64,000 nucleotides of DNA. It comes from Erythrobacter litoralis. GTDB lineage: Bacteria; Pseudomonadota; Alphaproteobacteria; Sphingomonadales; Sphingomonadaceae. The position numbers and the translations under genes are program-made. Of the stretch, positions 9,394-19,556 are shown piece after piece; the stretch's first letter is position 1, and each line of letters opens with the position of its first letter. The notes under the pieces were generated by a model. It worked only from the letters and a program-made list of their open reading frames with translations. It searched no databases and was not told the origin of the DNA. The stretch lies in assembly GCF_001719165.1 (NCBI RefSeq), contig NZ_CP017057.1:2846501-2910500 (forward strand), read 5' to 3'.

Positions 9394-9772
9394 CTGCATT
9401 CCTCCAACACTGCTGCTCGCCGGCCCTGCTCCGCCTGCCGCGGAATGGCAGGTGCGGCGGCAAGGCAGGCCCAATTGCCACGAGCACGCAGTCCGATGAC
9501 CTGCGCGATGTCCCGGAGGCCTGTGCAGGATCGCCCGCCAAGCGCGCGCTCACATTGAAAGACGCAATCGCGCGGCAAATCCGGACAAATTTTCTTGCCA
9601 ACCGGGGGTTTTGCGGACAAGTTTATGGCGCAAAATAAGAAATTCCCGCCGTGTTCCGCAAAACCGGCAGCGGTTGGGCACTGCTGTGGGGGTCTCGCCG
9701 CAAGGGTGTGCCCCTGCGAGGCAATCATCGACATTGCGCGGGCTTGGCGGTGGGAGCCGTTCGCTCCGCGCC

Positions 9773-10411
9773 ATGCCGCGATGCGAAAAGGGACTGGCGA
9801 CCTTGCTAGACGTGCAATCGGGCGAATTCGGATCAGGCCGGGCGAGCGACGGCGAAGACTTCGCCGGGTTGGCCGCCTATGCCTCGGACGAGCGGGAGCG
9901 CGCCGAAGCCCTTATCGCCGAACACTACGACACGCTCATCGGCATTGCCCGCGCCAAGCGCCGCCGCAACGGCCTCAACGACACCTTGAGCACCGTCGAC
10001 CTGCTGCACGAAGCCTATGTCCGCATCGGCGGCGAAGCGCTGTTCGACGATGGCGCGCATTTCATTCGGGCAGCCAACCTTGCGATGCGCCACGTCATCA
10101 TCGACCACGCGCGGCGCAAGCTGGCGGGGAAGCGCGGCGGGGGGCAAGGCGCCGTGACGCTCGACGAGCATTCGCCACTGTTCCCCGAATTCTCCGAAAC
10201 GCCCGAGGAGCTGGTTGGCATTGCCCAGTTGCTGCGCGCTCTGGAGGCGTGCAACCCGCGCTGGCTCAAGGTGGTGGATGCGCGCTATTTCGGCGGCATG
10301 ACCGAGGATGAGACCGCCAGTGTCCTAGGCGTGTCCGCGCGCACCATCCGCCGCGACTGGAGCGAGGCGCGCGAATGGCTGGCCGAGAGAATGGGACTCG
10401 CTGCGGGATGA
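9773..10411 (+). CDS. ECF-type RNA polymerase sigma factor (ECF43-like)
   Basis: The protein has a sigma-2 region (ALIAEHYDTLIGIARAKRRR, LSTVDLLHEAYVRI, FIRAANLAMRHVIIDHARRK) and a sigma-4 helix-turn-helix (MTEDETASVLGVSARTIRRDWSEAREWL). The DLLHEAYVRI and IIDHARR stretches are typical of the ECF subgroup that is genetically linked to Ser/Thr kinases. It faces a membrane kinase with TPR-like repeats, only 27 bases away in convergent orientation. By analogy with the EcfK-PknS pair known from Xanthomonas, the kinase may activate this sigma factor by phosphorylation (inference). ATG 9773 is chosen, but a TTG at 9803 with AAAAGGGA upstream is an attractive alternative. Confidence 0.85.
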   Translation: MPRCEKGLATLLDVQSGEFGSGRASDGEDFAGLAAYASDERERAEALIAEHYDTLIGIARAKRRRNGLNDTLSTVDLLHEAYVRIGGEALFDDGAHFIRAANLAMRHVIIDHARRKLAGKRGGGQGAVTLDEHSPLFPEFSETPEELVGIAQLLRALEACNPRWLKVVDARYFGGMTEDETASVLGVSARTIRRDWSEAREWLAERMGLAAG

Positions 10412-10438
10412 CCGGGAGCGCCTGACCGGGGGCGGCGG

Positions 10439-12670
10439 CTATTGGCCGCCCGCGCGCCGCTCGGCTTCGGCCGCGACCCAGGCTTCGGCCTGCGCCAGCC
10501 GCCAGGCATTGGGCATCCCGCGCTCGAGCCCCGCCTTGTTCGCGCGCGCCAGCGCCAGTTGCTTACGCGCGCCGGCGATATCGCCGCGCGTTGCCAGCAG
10601 GCGGGCCCGCGCCAGTTCGCCCATGGTCGGGGAATAGTCATTCCCGCGGGCGACGGCCTCCATTCGGGCAATCAGCGTTTCGGCGCCTGCCAGATCGCCA
10701 TTGGCCACCAGCGCCGCAGCGTGAGCGCACGCGCCGTTGATCCAGCTTTTGGAGGTGTCGCTGCTGTAGCGGGCGATCATCTCCAGCCCGATGCGCGTGT
10801 CGTCCAGAGCGCCGGCACGGTCTCCGTCGGCAAGCTTCGCCTCGCCGCGCAGCATATGGGCAAAGCCGGTCATCACATTCTCGCCGATGGCCTCGCGCAT
10901 CGTGCCGAGCACGATGTCGGCTTGCTTGCACGAGGCTGCGGACCGGTCCGCGAAATAGAGCTCGCTCGCTGCCAGGTTCACCCGCGCGGTGCCGAGATTG
11001 GCCTGATCGGCCAGCGGATTGGCCGCATCCGTGTTCACCGCTTCGCGATAGGCGGAAGTCGCGCCGACCCGGTCTCCGACGCCAAGGCGCGCACTGCCCA
11101 GCTGGTTCCAAAGGAACGCCCGGTAATGCGGCGCATCTTCGGTCTCCAGCGCGGCTTCGATCACATCGATGACGCGCTGCTGTGCTTCTGGCTTGTTGTT
11201 GGAACCTGCAAGAGCGCTGACGACCTGAACATGGTTGATCGAATTGGCATCGAAATTGTCGGACATTTCGCGGTCCAGCTCTTCAAGAATGGCGATTGCC
11301 TTTTCGCTCTGACCCGTTTCATCGTATGAACTTGCAAGGAAAACCCGTGCCAGATCGACCAGTCCTTCGGGGCCGTAGCCTTCGGAAATCCATGGCTCGA
11401 GAACCTCGATCGCCCTGCGCTCGTCCCGCCGCAGGGCAAAATGCATCCCCACCGCGTAGCTGATCGCCGCCGCGGTTCCGGGGGCGATGTCGCGATTGTC
11501 GTGCGCTTCGCGCCAACGCTCCATCAAGAGGCGCGATTCGCGTTCCACGTCGGCTTCGCTGGCTGTCAATCTGCGCAGCAGGTCGCCATAGGCATCCTTG
11601 GCCTCGTTCAATGCCTGGGCACGGTCGAGGAAGAATTCCGCGCGTGCCAGCTCCGTCCGGGCCTGCGCGGCTGCGGCCTCGGCCTCGCGGGCGAAATTGA
11701 GGCTCACCAGGATGCCTCCCACCAGCGCCGTAACGAAGGCCGCCGCGAGTGCGCTTGCCACGGGCGCGCCGCGAACAAACTTGCGCGCGCGATAGAGCGC
11801 GCCGCCTTGCCGGGCCGCGACCGGGCGATGTTCGAGGACGGCCGCGACGTCGGCTCCCAGCGCCTCGGCCGTGGCATAGCGATCCGAAGGGAGCGCGGCG
11901 GTTGCCCGCCGGATCACGGCGAGGAGGTCGGGATCGGCGATCGCGCCGACGTCCAATCGGACGCTGCGGTCGTCATTGCGCGCCGGCACGGCGCCGGTCA
12001 GAAGCTCGTGAAGGATGCAGCCGAGCGCGAAAATGTCGGTCTCGACCGTGGGCGGCTCGCCGCGCAGCTGTTCGGGCGCGGCGGTGGCCGCGGTATAACT
12101 CCCGCTGGGCGCATCCTCGCCCTCGGCCAGCGAGGCGATGCCGAAGTCGATGAGCCGCACCGCGCCGCTGGAATCGAGCAGCACGTTCTGGGCCTTGAGA
12201 TCGCGGTGCAGGACCAGCCGGCCATGGGCGTGCGACACCGCCGAACACAGGGCGACGAACAGCCTCAGGCGATCCTTGCGCGGCAGGGCCGACGCCTGCG
12301 GCATGATCGGCTCGCCGTCGACCAGTTCCATCGTCATCCACGGGCGGCCATCGTCATGGGTTCCGCCGTCGATGATCCGGGCGATGCCGGGATGGTCCAT
12401 TTCCGCGAGCCGCTGCCGCTCGGCGCCGAAGCGGCCCACGCGGACGGGATCGCTGTCATGGATGAGCTTGATCGCGACTGCCTGTTCATAGACGCCGTCG
12501 GCGCGCCTTGCGCGGTAGACCTGTCCCATCCCGCCGGTCGCGAGCGGCTCTTCCACCGCCCACGGGCCGAGCCGGACGCCCGTGGCCAGTGGCGGCGCCC
12601 TGCGGACCGCGCCTGCCGACGTCCGCATGAAAGTCCGTCCGCCGCCAGACGGGTTGTCCGATGTCGCCAT
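10439..12670 (-). CDS. Membrane serine/threonine protein kinase with TPR-like repeats
   Basis: The 743-residue protein has a Hanks-type kinase domain at residues 33-285: glycine loop ATGGMGQV, lysine in VAIKLI (residue 68), catalytic HRDLKAQN (155-162), DFG (175-177), APEQL and DIFALGCIL. A single membrane helix follows at about 303-325 (VASALAAAFVTALVGGILVSL), then a coiled/alpha-helical segment and TPR-like helices to the C-terminus. Topology places the kinase in the cytoplasm and the repeats in the periplasm as a possible sensor. The start at 12670 has a CGGAG Shine-Dalgarno; the longer open frame upstream has no support. It is the likely partner of the adjacent ECF sigma factor. Confidence 0.9.
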   Translation of the reverse strand: MATSDNPSGGGRTFMRTSAGAVRRAPPLATGVRLGPWAVEEPLATGGMGQVYRARRADGVYEQAVAIKLIHDSDPVRVGRFGAERQRLAEMDHPGIARIIDGGTHDDGRPWMTMELVDGEPIMPQASALPRKDRLRLFVALCSAVSHAHGRLVLHRDLKAQNVLLDSSGAVRLIDFGIASLAEGEDAPSGSYTAATAAPEQLRGEPPTVETDIFALGCILHELLTGAVPARNDDRSVRLDVGAIADPDLLAVIRRATAALPSDRYATAEALGADVAAVLEHRPVAARQGGALYRARKFVRGAPVASALAAAFVTALVGGILVSLNFAREAEAAAAQARTELARAEFFLDRAQALNEAKDAYGDLLRRLTASEADVERESRLLMERWREAHDNRDIAPGTAAAISYAVGMHFALRRDERRAIEVLEPWISEGYGPEGLVDLARVFLASSYDETGQSEKAIAILEELDREMSDNFDANSINHVQVVSALAGSNNKPEAQQRVIDVIEAALETEDAPHYRAFLWNQLGSARLGVGDRVGATSAYREAVNTDAANPLADQANLGTARVNLAASELYFADRSAASCKQADIVLGTMREAIGENVMTGFAHMLRGEAKLADGDRAGALDDTRIGLEMIARYSSDTSKSWINGACAHAAALVANGDLAGAETLIARMEAVARGNDYSPTMGELARARLLATRGDIAGARKQLALARANKAGLERGMPNAWRLAQAEAWVAAEAERRAGGQ

Positions 12671-13583
12671 GCGCTGCTCCGTGATCAAACACTCCAAGAT
12701 TTTGTGACAAATGAGGAATTGCAACTCAAGGCCGCAAATACATTGCTGCGCCGCCGATTCCATGGCCAAACGTGGTCTGCTCGGGTGCTGAAATCGTTGG
12801 GACGTGTTCTTGCCCGATAAAGCGCGCCAGCAAAGCCGCGCACCACCGCAGCACTGCCCGATCGAATACAGGCTGCGCCGCCTCAAGCGACCACGATTCG
12901 GGCGCAAACCAGCTTGGCCACAACTACCGATCAATGTGGGTTCTTAGAGCGGGCGTCCTGACGGCAGACAGGCAGCCAACCACCCACTTCGCGACAAATC
13001 CACCTGGAAAGATACGAGAGCGGACATTCACCGAGGTCTGGCGGCTTCGCCTGCTTTCGGGAGCTGCGGGCGAAAGGGCGAATAGCCGAGATTAGGGCGA
13101 AAAACGCTCATCACTCAGGCAGCTCGGTCTGAATTCTCCAATGATTTGAGTGCCCATCTTTGTCCTCTATGGGGCACCACTTTTCAAGAATGGCGGAAAA
13201 CCAGCGTTTTTGAGCACTCGGTAGAAAACGCTTGAGAATTTGGGGGCCGATGCCGGCAGCTGTCCGCCCCTAAGCTGCCGACAAAAGTTCGGTTAGCGAA
13301 CGTCCGGAAAAGAGGTCGAAAGCCGACCAGCGACTTTTGGACAGTAAATTGGCAAACCAGTCAGACCTTTTTCAGGACACCCCCTACAGGCACCGTACGG
13401 CTCGGTTTGGGCGGTCACCGGTCATCCTGATCGTACGTAAGTCTGGTCAGCGACAGTCAATGGGAGGGCTGTTGCGGCGCGCAGGAATATTGCACCGCTT
13501 AGGGGCCGAGTTGCTCGTTCTCCTTCATTGCTGGCCCCTAGCGCTGCTATTGCAGACATGCCTGCCATGTGATGGGCGCTTCG
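12671..13583. other. Gene-poor stretch upstream of the kinase
   Basis: Roughly 0.9 kb between two minus-strand genes without a convincing coding frame; short open frames here lack Shine-Dalgarno sequences and recognisable domains. It contains one gapped inverted repeat, TAGGGGCC at 13500-13507 and GGCCCCTA at 13533-13540. This marks the start of an accessory-looking interval that is less GC-biased than its surroundings by eye. Confidence 0.5.
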
Positions 13584-15728
13584 TCAGAAGCGCCCGGTGA
13601 GTCGCGCCCAGACACCGCGTCCAGGACCTGGCAAGCGGTCGAACAGTGGGACGTCCGACGCCCCGAACCGGTTCCGGCCCGCAAGATGCGGCTGATAGAA
13701 CTCGTCGAACAGGTTCTCCACTCCCGCCTCGAGGGCGAGCCCGTCGGCAATTCCATATCGTGCGAAAAGGCCAACGACTGCAAAGGAATCGCTTGGCTCT
13801 TCTTCATTGAATGCCGACACCTCGTTCTGGTCCGCAGCGGCGAAGAGTTCGGCGCCGAAGGAAAAGCCGTCGCCCCGGTATGCCGCCGACAGGCGCAGAT
13901 TGGCGGGCGGTATTCGGTAAAGGTTGTCATCCGCATCGCGTCGCTTGCCCCTCACGAAGCTGGCCGTGCCACTGACTTCGATTCGATCGACCGGCCTTAG
14001 CGCGAAATCAAGATCGACCCCGAACAGCTCCGCGTCCACATTGCCGAAGCGAAGCGGCGTGGGATCGCCGTTCATGGAGGCGATCATCTCCACGGGGCTG
14101 TCGATCACACCGATGGTGTCGTCGAAGGGGACGCCCTGGATGAAGTCGTCGATGCGGCGGTAGAAGGCGGTCGGGCGCAGCGAGAAATCGCCCGTGTCAA
14201 GATCGAAGCCTATTTCGGCGATCCAGGCGGTTTCTGGCTCGAGATCGAGATTGCCAACGTAGATGTTGCCGTCCGCAAGACCAAAGCTCGCCTCTGTCGG
14301 CAGCCAACCGAACCTCTCAAGGAGGCTTGCCACGCGCTCCTTCCGGGCAAGCGTCATGCGCGGCGTGATGTCACCGAGCGGGAACCATGTCCGAAGAACC
14401 GCGTCCATGGTCGTTTGTCGCGTCTCGCGATCGGCGGCAGCGAAGGCAGCGGCGAGCCCGCGCGGCCCCATGGGCACGGCCGTTCCCACTTGCGGTGCGC
14501 CGGCCGATTGGTTCGTGCTGTCCACCCGCGCGCCAAGCTCGAACTCGACCTTGCCGGCCGCGCCGCGCCACTGGCCGAAGGCGCCGATCCGCTCCGCTTC
14601 GACATTGGGCTGCGATTCGAGAAAGAAGGCATCGTTAAACGGATTTGTGATGGTGACGAACTTGTCGGTCAGTTCGGTATCCGCTCCGATCTGGAAATAG
14701 GAATCGGGCTCGCCGAAACGCAAAGCAAGTTCTGCCGTGCTCGTATCGGCATCGGCGAATGTCGCCCGCGCACGATTGGGCGGGGCCACGGGATCGCGGG
14801 TGGTCTGATTGTCCATCAGGTGACGGATCGCGACATGTCCCAGCCTGAGCGTGAGTTGCACGTCCTGTGCAATCTCCCCTCGATAGCCCCCCTGGACGAA
14901 GTCTGTGTCGAAGAAGACGATGTCGAGAAAGAAAGGCGGGTTGCCGGTCGGGTCGGTTTCGCTGCGTCTGTATTCGAGGAAAAGCTCACCCGAACCGGTC
15001 TGAAAGCCAGCATGGGCGCCATAGAGATTACGCTCGAAGGACGTGCCGACGGCCGTGCCTCCGGGAAATTCGTAGTCCTCGCCCTCCTCCCGGCTGGCGA
15101 TGACGCCGATGCGCCATTTCTCGTTCGACAGGCCGGCCATGCCGCCAAGGGCGTAGCTGTTGTCGACGCTGCGATACTGGCTGGTGAAGCGAAGGTCGGT
15201 CGACCAGCCGGCGCTCTCCGTAAAATCTGTCTCGAAAAGCTGCGCGTTGACCGCCCCGGCAAGCGAGGGTCCCTGCGAGACCGGGGCAACGCCCCGCGCC
15301 ACGTCGATGCGCTCGACGAGGACGGAAGGCGCGTAATGGAAGGGCGGGTCCATCGCGTTCGGCCCGCCCGTTGCGAAGCGCTGACCGTTGACCCGTCCCA
15401 GCACTCGTTGCCCGGCGAGGCCGCGATAGGACAGTTGGCCAGACAGCGCGCCGTTGCCGAAGAACGCGCCGCCGGGCACGCGGGCGGCGATCGCAGTGGC
15501 ATCGGCCGGGAGAGCGATCTGCTCGGGCATCGCGAGTTCATCAGTCGCGATCCTCTCGTCACGGCTGGCGCGCACGGCGCTCACCAAGATCGTGTCGGTG
15601 AGGATGGGATCGGCCGTCGGCCTGTCGGACTTCTCGCGCTCGTCCGTGTCCTGCGCGAGCGCGTGGTTGAGTGGGATGAATGAGAAGGAGGCGAGCAGAA
15701 TCGCCCTGCCAAGCGTGTTGAATGCCAT
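13584..15728 (-). CDS. TonB-dependent receptor, OprC/NosA-like (probable copper receptor)
   Basis: A 714-residue outer-membrane receptor: signal peptide (LLASFSFIPLNHALAQ), a TonB-box-like stretch (DTILVSAVRA), a plug domain (YRGLAGQRVLGRVNGQR, ERIDVARGVAPVSQGP) and a beta-barrel ending in a terminal Phe (WARLTGRF). The GGPNAMDPPFHY loop and the RHLMDN motif (about residue 300) match positions that carry copper-binding residues in OprC-type receptors (CxxxM and HxM); here the Met and the HxM remain while the Cys is Gly. The neighbour downstream on the same strand path is a Met/His-rich DUF2946-like gene, and a cupredoxin follows, which supports copper. Substrate is inferred, not proven. Confidence 0.83.
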   Translation of the reverse strand: MAFNTLGRAILLASFSFIPLNHALAQDTDEREKSDRPTADPILTDTILVSAVRASRDERIATDELAMPEQIALPADATAIAARVPGGAFFGNGALSGQLSYRGLAGQRVLGRVNGQRFATGGPNAMDPPFHYAPSVLVERIDVARGVAPVSQGPSLAGAVNAQLFETDFTESAGWSTDLRFTSQYRSVDNSYALGGMAGLSNEKWRIGVIASREEGEDYEFPGGTAVGTSFERNLYGAHAGFQTGSGELFLEYRRSETDPTGNPPFFLDIVFFDTDFVQGGYRGEIAQDVQLTLRLGHVAIRHLMDNQTTRDPVAPPNRARATFADADTSTAELALRFGEPDSYFQIGADTELTDKFVTITNPFNDAFFLESQPNVEAERIGAFGQWRGAAGKVEFELGARVDSTNQSAGAPQVGTAVPMGPRGLAAAFAAADRETRQTTMDAVLRTWFPLGDITPRMTLARKERVASLLERFGWLPTEASFGLADGNIYVGNLDLEPETAWIAEIGFDLDTGDFSLRPTAFYRRIDDFIQGVPFDDTIGVIDSPVEMIASMNGDPTPLRFGNVDAELFGVDLDFALRPVDRIEVSGTASFVRGKRRDADDNLYRIPPANLRLSAAYRGDGFSFGAELFAAADQNEVSAFNEEEPSDSFAVVGLFARYGIADGLALEAGVENLFDEFYQPHLAGRNRFGASDVPLFDRLPGPGRGVWARLTGRF

Positions 15729-15803
15729 TGGTTATATCCGGAAAAAGGTGTGCGCCGTCTGCCGCTGGCAGATGGCCAGCGTCAGTGTCTGATCTCGTCG
15801 GGG

Positions 15804-16247
15804 TCAGGCGCTGAAGGGTGGCGCGCGCAAGGGAGGTCTGAGCCTCAGCAGGCGCTGTTCGGCACGCTCCCGATAAGCCGATGGTACCGGCGCGGCATCA
15901 ACCCGAAGACGCTCCTCCTCCGGTTCGTGATCCGGTGCGAGACCCTGCGCTGTGAACCCTGCGAACGAGCAATCTCCAGCCTTCTGGCCTTTCGCAGGGT
16001 CGCCATGGGCCGGATCGGTATCGTGGCCCATGGCTGCATGCACCATGCGTTGTTCGTCGCCCATGCCACGCACGGCCATGCGCGCGATTGGATTGGTTTC
16101 AGGGCAGGCAGAAAGGCTGAACAGATGCGTCGAGGACGGCGCGATCATGTATCCGCGCGGGATCAGCATGCTGGCGATGAGCGCGAGCACCATCACCGCA
16201 AAGACCGCGAGTCTCCTCGTGGAGAAGGATGTCGAATTGGACCGCAT
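15804..16247 (-). CDS. DUF2946-like Met/His-rich exported protein
   Basis: A 147-residue protein with an N-terminal membrane helix or signal (LAVFAVMVLALIASMLIPRGYM) followed by SACPETNP, a metal-ligand-like stretch MVHAAMGHDTDPAHGD, a second Cys in GDCSFAGF, and a proline-rich tail ending RPPLRAPPFSA. The LIPRGYM start, the CP..NP pattern, the C.FAGF element and the RPPLRxPP tail are typical of DUF2946-like proteins, which are often encoded just upstream of copper TonB receptors. It lies 75 bases upstream of such a receptor on the same strand. A periplasmic copper-handling role is plausible; no activity is known. Confidence 0.7.
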   Translation of the reverse strand: MRSNSTSFSTRRLAVFAVMVLALIASMLIPRGYMIAPSSTHLFSLSACPETNPIARMAVRGMGDEQRMVHAAMGHDTDPAHGDPAKGQKAGDCSFAGFTAQGLAPDHEPEEERLRVDAAPVPSAYRERAEQRLLRLRPPLRAPPFSA

Positions 16248-16717
16248 GCGGCGCTGCGCTTAGTTCATGCGTTGGCGTTTGTCACGAACCATGGGGCTGA
16301 GGGCCTTGTGCAAGACTACTGTGGTCCAGGTCGAAAGCGGACATGACGCTTGTCGAGAAGCGCTCAATTGCCCATTCGCATGAACGTCTTCAAATCTGGC
16401 GACCGCGAAAACTCTCTACTTTCACGCGGAAAAAGAAAATGCGTCTGGGTCCATTTTGGGGCCGTTTCCAGTCGGTCTGTTGTCAGAGATGCGCACAACA
16501 TCTGCCTGACCGCTCTGGTGACCACCAGGCTTGCTGGGAAAGGCTGATTCTGGGTGGTGAGCAGATGATCAATAAGCGAGAGGGCAGGCTTGGTCGACGA
16601 AGCGAATTGGGACTGATTGATCACTTTGTTGGGCCCAACAGCCAACATCTCGTTCCTCGCCCAGACCTCAACGCAAAGCTTAATGACACGCTCCTTTTGA
16701 TCGGCTGACGGCGACGC
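16248..16717. other. Intergenic stretch without supported genes
   Basis: About 470 bases between the DUF2946-like gene and the cupredoxin gene. Two overlapping open frames on opposite strands (16343-16708 and 16364-16648) have no recognisable domain and no Shine-Dalgarno. I see no repeat or RNA gene here. Confidence 0.45.
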
Positions 16718-17173
16718 TTACACTTCGGTTTCGAGCCAGATCTCCTTCCAGACGCCCGCCGCTTTTCCCGGATGCTTCACCGCTTTCGCTGCGGCGAGGT
16801 TGGCATCACGTCCCGAGCCATCCACAATCACGAGGCCCACCATTCCGAGACTTCGGTGGGGAAGGCAATGAAAGCCGTAGAAACCGGGTTTGTCGAAGGT
16901 GACGGTCACAGGCTTGCCAATGCTGCCGCGCCAGCCTTCGGCCCCTTCTGGCAGCATTCCGGGCGTCGAAAGACAGCTGTGCGAAGGATCCGCAGGCCTG
17001 AAAGTGACGGTATCGCCTGATGCAATACGCAGGATGCGGGGCGAAAAGGACATGTCACCGCCAGGGCGGCCCGTCATCTCCACGACGTGCCCTTGCGGTT
17101 GGGCGAAGAGCCGCGAACCTGACAATGCGAACGCGGCCGCGCTGCCGAGGATAGCGGCTCGTCGGTCAAGCAT
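16718..17173 (-). CDS. Cupredoxin (pseudoazurin/plastocyanin-like)
   Basis: A 151-residue type-1 blue copper protein. The N-terminus is a signal peptide with a twin arginine (DRRAAILGSAAAFALSG), consistent with Tat export. The cupredoxin fold ends in the copper loop HCLPHRSLGM; the four expected ligands are visible as His65 (DPSHS), Cys103, His106 and Met111, with the C-x2-H-x4-M spacing of pseudoazurins. It would act as a periplasmic electron carrier. The start at ATG 17173 follows AGGAGCAGC; an upstream in-frame Met lacks this. It lies 85 bases downstream of katG on the same strand, so the two may be co-transcribed and functionally linked. Confidence 0.88.
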   Translation of the reverse strand: MLDRRAAILGSAAAFALSGSRLFAQPQGHVVEMTGRPGGDMSFSPRILRIASGDTVTFRPADPSHSCLSTPGMLPEGAEGWRGSIGKPVTVTFDKPGFYGFHCLPHRSLGMVGLVIVDGSGRDANLAAAKAVKHPGKAAGVWKEIWLETEV

Positions 17174-17258
17174 GTGCTGCTCCTGTTTCCTATCGGGAAA
17201 ATGAAGGGACGCGCGGTGCAAGCGTAAGCGTGACCGCCGCGCGTCCAGCGCCGTTCGC

Positions 17259-19556
17259 TTACCGAAGATCGAAGCGGTCGAGCATCATCACCTTGTTCCA
17301 CGCCTGCGCGAAGTCCTTGATGAAGCGCTCTTCGCCATCAGCATAGGCATAGACTTCCGCCACGGCGCGCAGCTCCGAATTGGAGCCGAACACCAAATCG
17401 ACCTCGGTCGCCGTCCACTTTAGCTCACCGGTCTCGCGATCGCGGCCTTCGAAGACATATTCCTCGCCCTCGACCGGTGACCATTCGGTCCTCATGTCGA
17501 GCAGATTGACGAAAAAGTCGTTCGTGAGCGCCCCCGGCGTGTCGGTGAAAACGCCGTGCTTGGCACCGTCCGCATTCGCATCGAGTGCCCGCATGCCCGC
17601 GACGAGAACCGTCATCTCCGGCACGGTCAGCGTCAACAGATCCGCGCGATCGATCAGCATCTCGGTCGGCGAGAGCCGAGCGCGTTCGCTGTAGAAATTG
17701 CGGAAGCCATCGGCAGCCGGGCGCAGATATTCGAAGCTTTCGAGATCGGTCTGATCCTGCGTCGCATCGACCCGGCCAGGGCTGAATGAGACATCGATTT
17801 CATGGCCCGCAGCCTTGGCCGCCTCCTCGATTGCGACGGCACCGCCCAGCACGACGAGATCCGCGATCGATACCTTGCGACCGGTCCCCATGGCGTTGAA
17901 GTCAGCCTGGATGGCTTCCATCGCAGCGATGACCCGGGCGAGCGTTTCGGGGTCATTCACCGGCCAGTCTTTCTGGGGAGCAAGGCGAATGCGCGAACCG
18001 TTCGCGCCGCCGCGCATGTCTGTGTCGCGGTAAGTGACGGCCGCAGCCCATGCCGTGCGCACGAGATCCGATGTCGACAGTCCTGCATCTCGGATCTTGC
18101 CTTCGAGCATATCTATGTCGGACGAGGTGATCGTCCCGTAATCAGCACTTGGCAGCGGGTCCTGCCAGACGAATTGCTCATCGGGCACTTCGGAGCCGAC
18201 ATACCGCGCAGCCGGACCCATGTCGCGGTGAGTGAGCTTGAACCAGGCACGGGCGAAGGCGGCATCCATCGCGGCCGGATTTTCCGCCCAACGCTTGGTG
18301 ATGGGGCCGTATTTGGGATCATAGCGCATCGCGAGGTCGGTCGTGAGCATCACCGGGGGGTGAAACTTCTCCGGGTCGAAAGCGTCCGGCACAAATTCGA
18401 CCTGGTCGGCGTTGACCGGGATCCATTGCTTCGCGCCCGCTGGGCTGGTCGTCAGGCGCCATTCAAAGTTGTAGAGATTTTCGAGGTAGTTGCTGCTCCA
18501 AGTGTCCGGTGTCGCGGTCCACGCGCCTTCGAGGCCGCTGGTCGTGGCGTCGGGGCCAGCGCCCGTCCCGCAGGAGTTCTTCCAGCCGAAGCCCTGTGCC
18601 TCGACGCCAGCGGCTGCGGGTTCCTTTCCGATGCAGTCCTTCGAACTTGCGCCGTGGTTCTTACCGAGCGTGTGCCCACCGACGATCAGCGCAGCTGTTT
18701 CCTCGTCGTTCATGCCCATCCGGCCGAAGGTCGTGCGGATGCGCTCGCCCGATGCGAGGATGTCTGGATTGCCTTCCGGGCCTTCGGGGTTGACGTAGAT
18801 GAGACCCATTTCCGAAGCCCCGAGATCCTGCTTTAATTCCTGCGGGATCGCGCCTTCATCCGCCGGGCGGCCGTTGCCATGGCTAAATCGCGAGGCTGTA
18901 AGGAACTTGCTCTCCGGGCCCCAATAGACGAGTTCCGGCTGCCAGTCGTCGGTCCTGCCGCCGGCAAAACCGAACGTCTTGAAGCCGGCCTGTTCGAGGG
19001 CGACGTTGCCCGACAGAATGATGAGGTCGGACCACGAGAGGCTGCGGCCGTATTTCTGTTTCACCGGCCACAGGAGGCGACGTGCCTTGTCGAGGTTTCC
19101 GTTGTCGGGCCAGCTATTGAGCGGCTCGAACCTGATTTGCCCGCCATCGGAGCCACCACGCCCGTCACCGGAACGATATGTCCCGGCGCTGTGCCAGGCG
19201 AGGCGGATGAAGAGGCCGGTATAGCTCCCATAGTCGGCCGGCCACCAATCCTTCGAATCCTTAAGCACTGCGGCCACATCCGCCTTGACTTCGTCCAGGT
19301 CGAGCTTCGCGAAATCCGTCGCATAATCGAAGTCTTCCCCGAGTGGGTCGGCCTTGGTTTCGTTCTGCCGGAGCCGTTCGAGGTCAACCACTTCCGGCCA
19401 CCAGTCCTGAACGTCGCGCGGGGTGAGGTCGCCCGCGGCACGCACGGGCATCTGTCCCATGCCCGGCTCGTTAAAGCCGGGCGGGGTTGCATAGCTGCCG
19501 CTGGCAAGGAAAGTACCCGCCGATAGAAGCAGTGCAGATTTGAAGAAGTTGGGCAT
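17259..19556 (-). CDS. katG: Catalase-peroxidase KatG with signal peptide
   Basis: A 765-residue bifunctional haem catalase-peroxidase with both family halves. Distal residues Arg118, Trp121 and His122 lie in [13 protein letters not shown]; Tyr255 ([10 protein letters not shown]) and Met281 ([11 protein letters not shown]) complete the Trp-Tyr-Met adduct needed for catalase activity; proximal His296 is in [12 protein letters not shown]. Unlike cytoplasmic KatG, it begins with a Sec-type signal peptide ([23 protein letters not shown]), so it is probably periplasmic. ATG 19556 is used because it starts exactly at the signal peptide and follows AGAGGCG. It precedes a cupredoxin gene and sits in a copper-themed accessory region, which hints at defence against metal-driven peroxide stress in the periplasm (inference). 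Confidence 0.94.
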   Translation of the reverse strand: MPNFFKSALLLSAGTFLASGSYATPPGFNEPGMGQMPVRAAGDLTPRDVQDWWPEVVDLERLRQNETKADPLGEDFDYATDFAKLDLDEVKADVAAVLKDSKDWWPADYGSYTGLFIRLAWHSAGTYRSGDGRGGSDGGQIRFEPLNSWPDNGNLDKARRLLWPVKQKYGRSLSWSDLIILSGNVALEQAGFKTFGFAGGRTDDWQPELVYWGPESKFLTASRFSHGNGRPADEGAIPQELKQDLGASEMGLIYVNPEGPEGNPDILASGERIRTTFGRMGMNDEETAALIVGGHTLGKNHGASSKDCIGKEPAAAGVEAQGFGWKNSCGTGAGPDATTSGLEGAWTATPDTWSSNYLENLYNFEWRLTTSPAGAKQWIPVNADQVEFVPDAFDPEKFHPPVMLTTDLAMRYDPKYGPITKRWAENPAAMDAAFARAWFKLTHRDMGPAARYVGSEVPDEQFVWQDPLPSADYGTITSSDIDMLEGKIRDAGLSTSDLVRTAWAAAVTYRDTDMRGGANGSRIRLAPQKDWPVNDPETLARVIAAMEAIQADFNAMGTGRKVSIADLVVLGGAVAIEEAAKAAGHEIDVSFSPGRVDATQDQTDLESFEYLRPAADGFRNFYSERARLSPTEMLIDRADLLTLTVPEMTVLVAGMRALDANADGAKHGVFTDTPGALTNDFFVNLLDMRTEWSPVEGEEYVFEGRDRETGELKWTATEVDLVFGSNSELRAVAEVYAYADGEERFIKDFAQAWNKVMMLDRFDLR

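Noticed and set aside
13500..13540. Gapped inverted repeat TAGGGGCC/GGCCCCTA as a terminator or IS end
   Set aside because: Loop of 25 bases and no T-run; no matching partner element; kept only as a note in the intergenic entry.
16343..16708. Plus-strand frame of 121 codons and an overlapping minus-strand frame of 94 codons
   Set aside because: Mutually overlapping, no ribosome site, no recognisable domain, odd composition; probably chance open frames.
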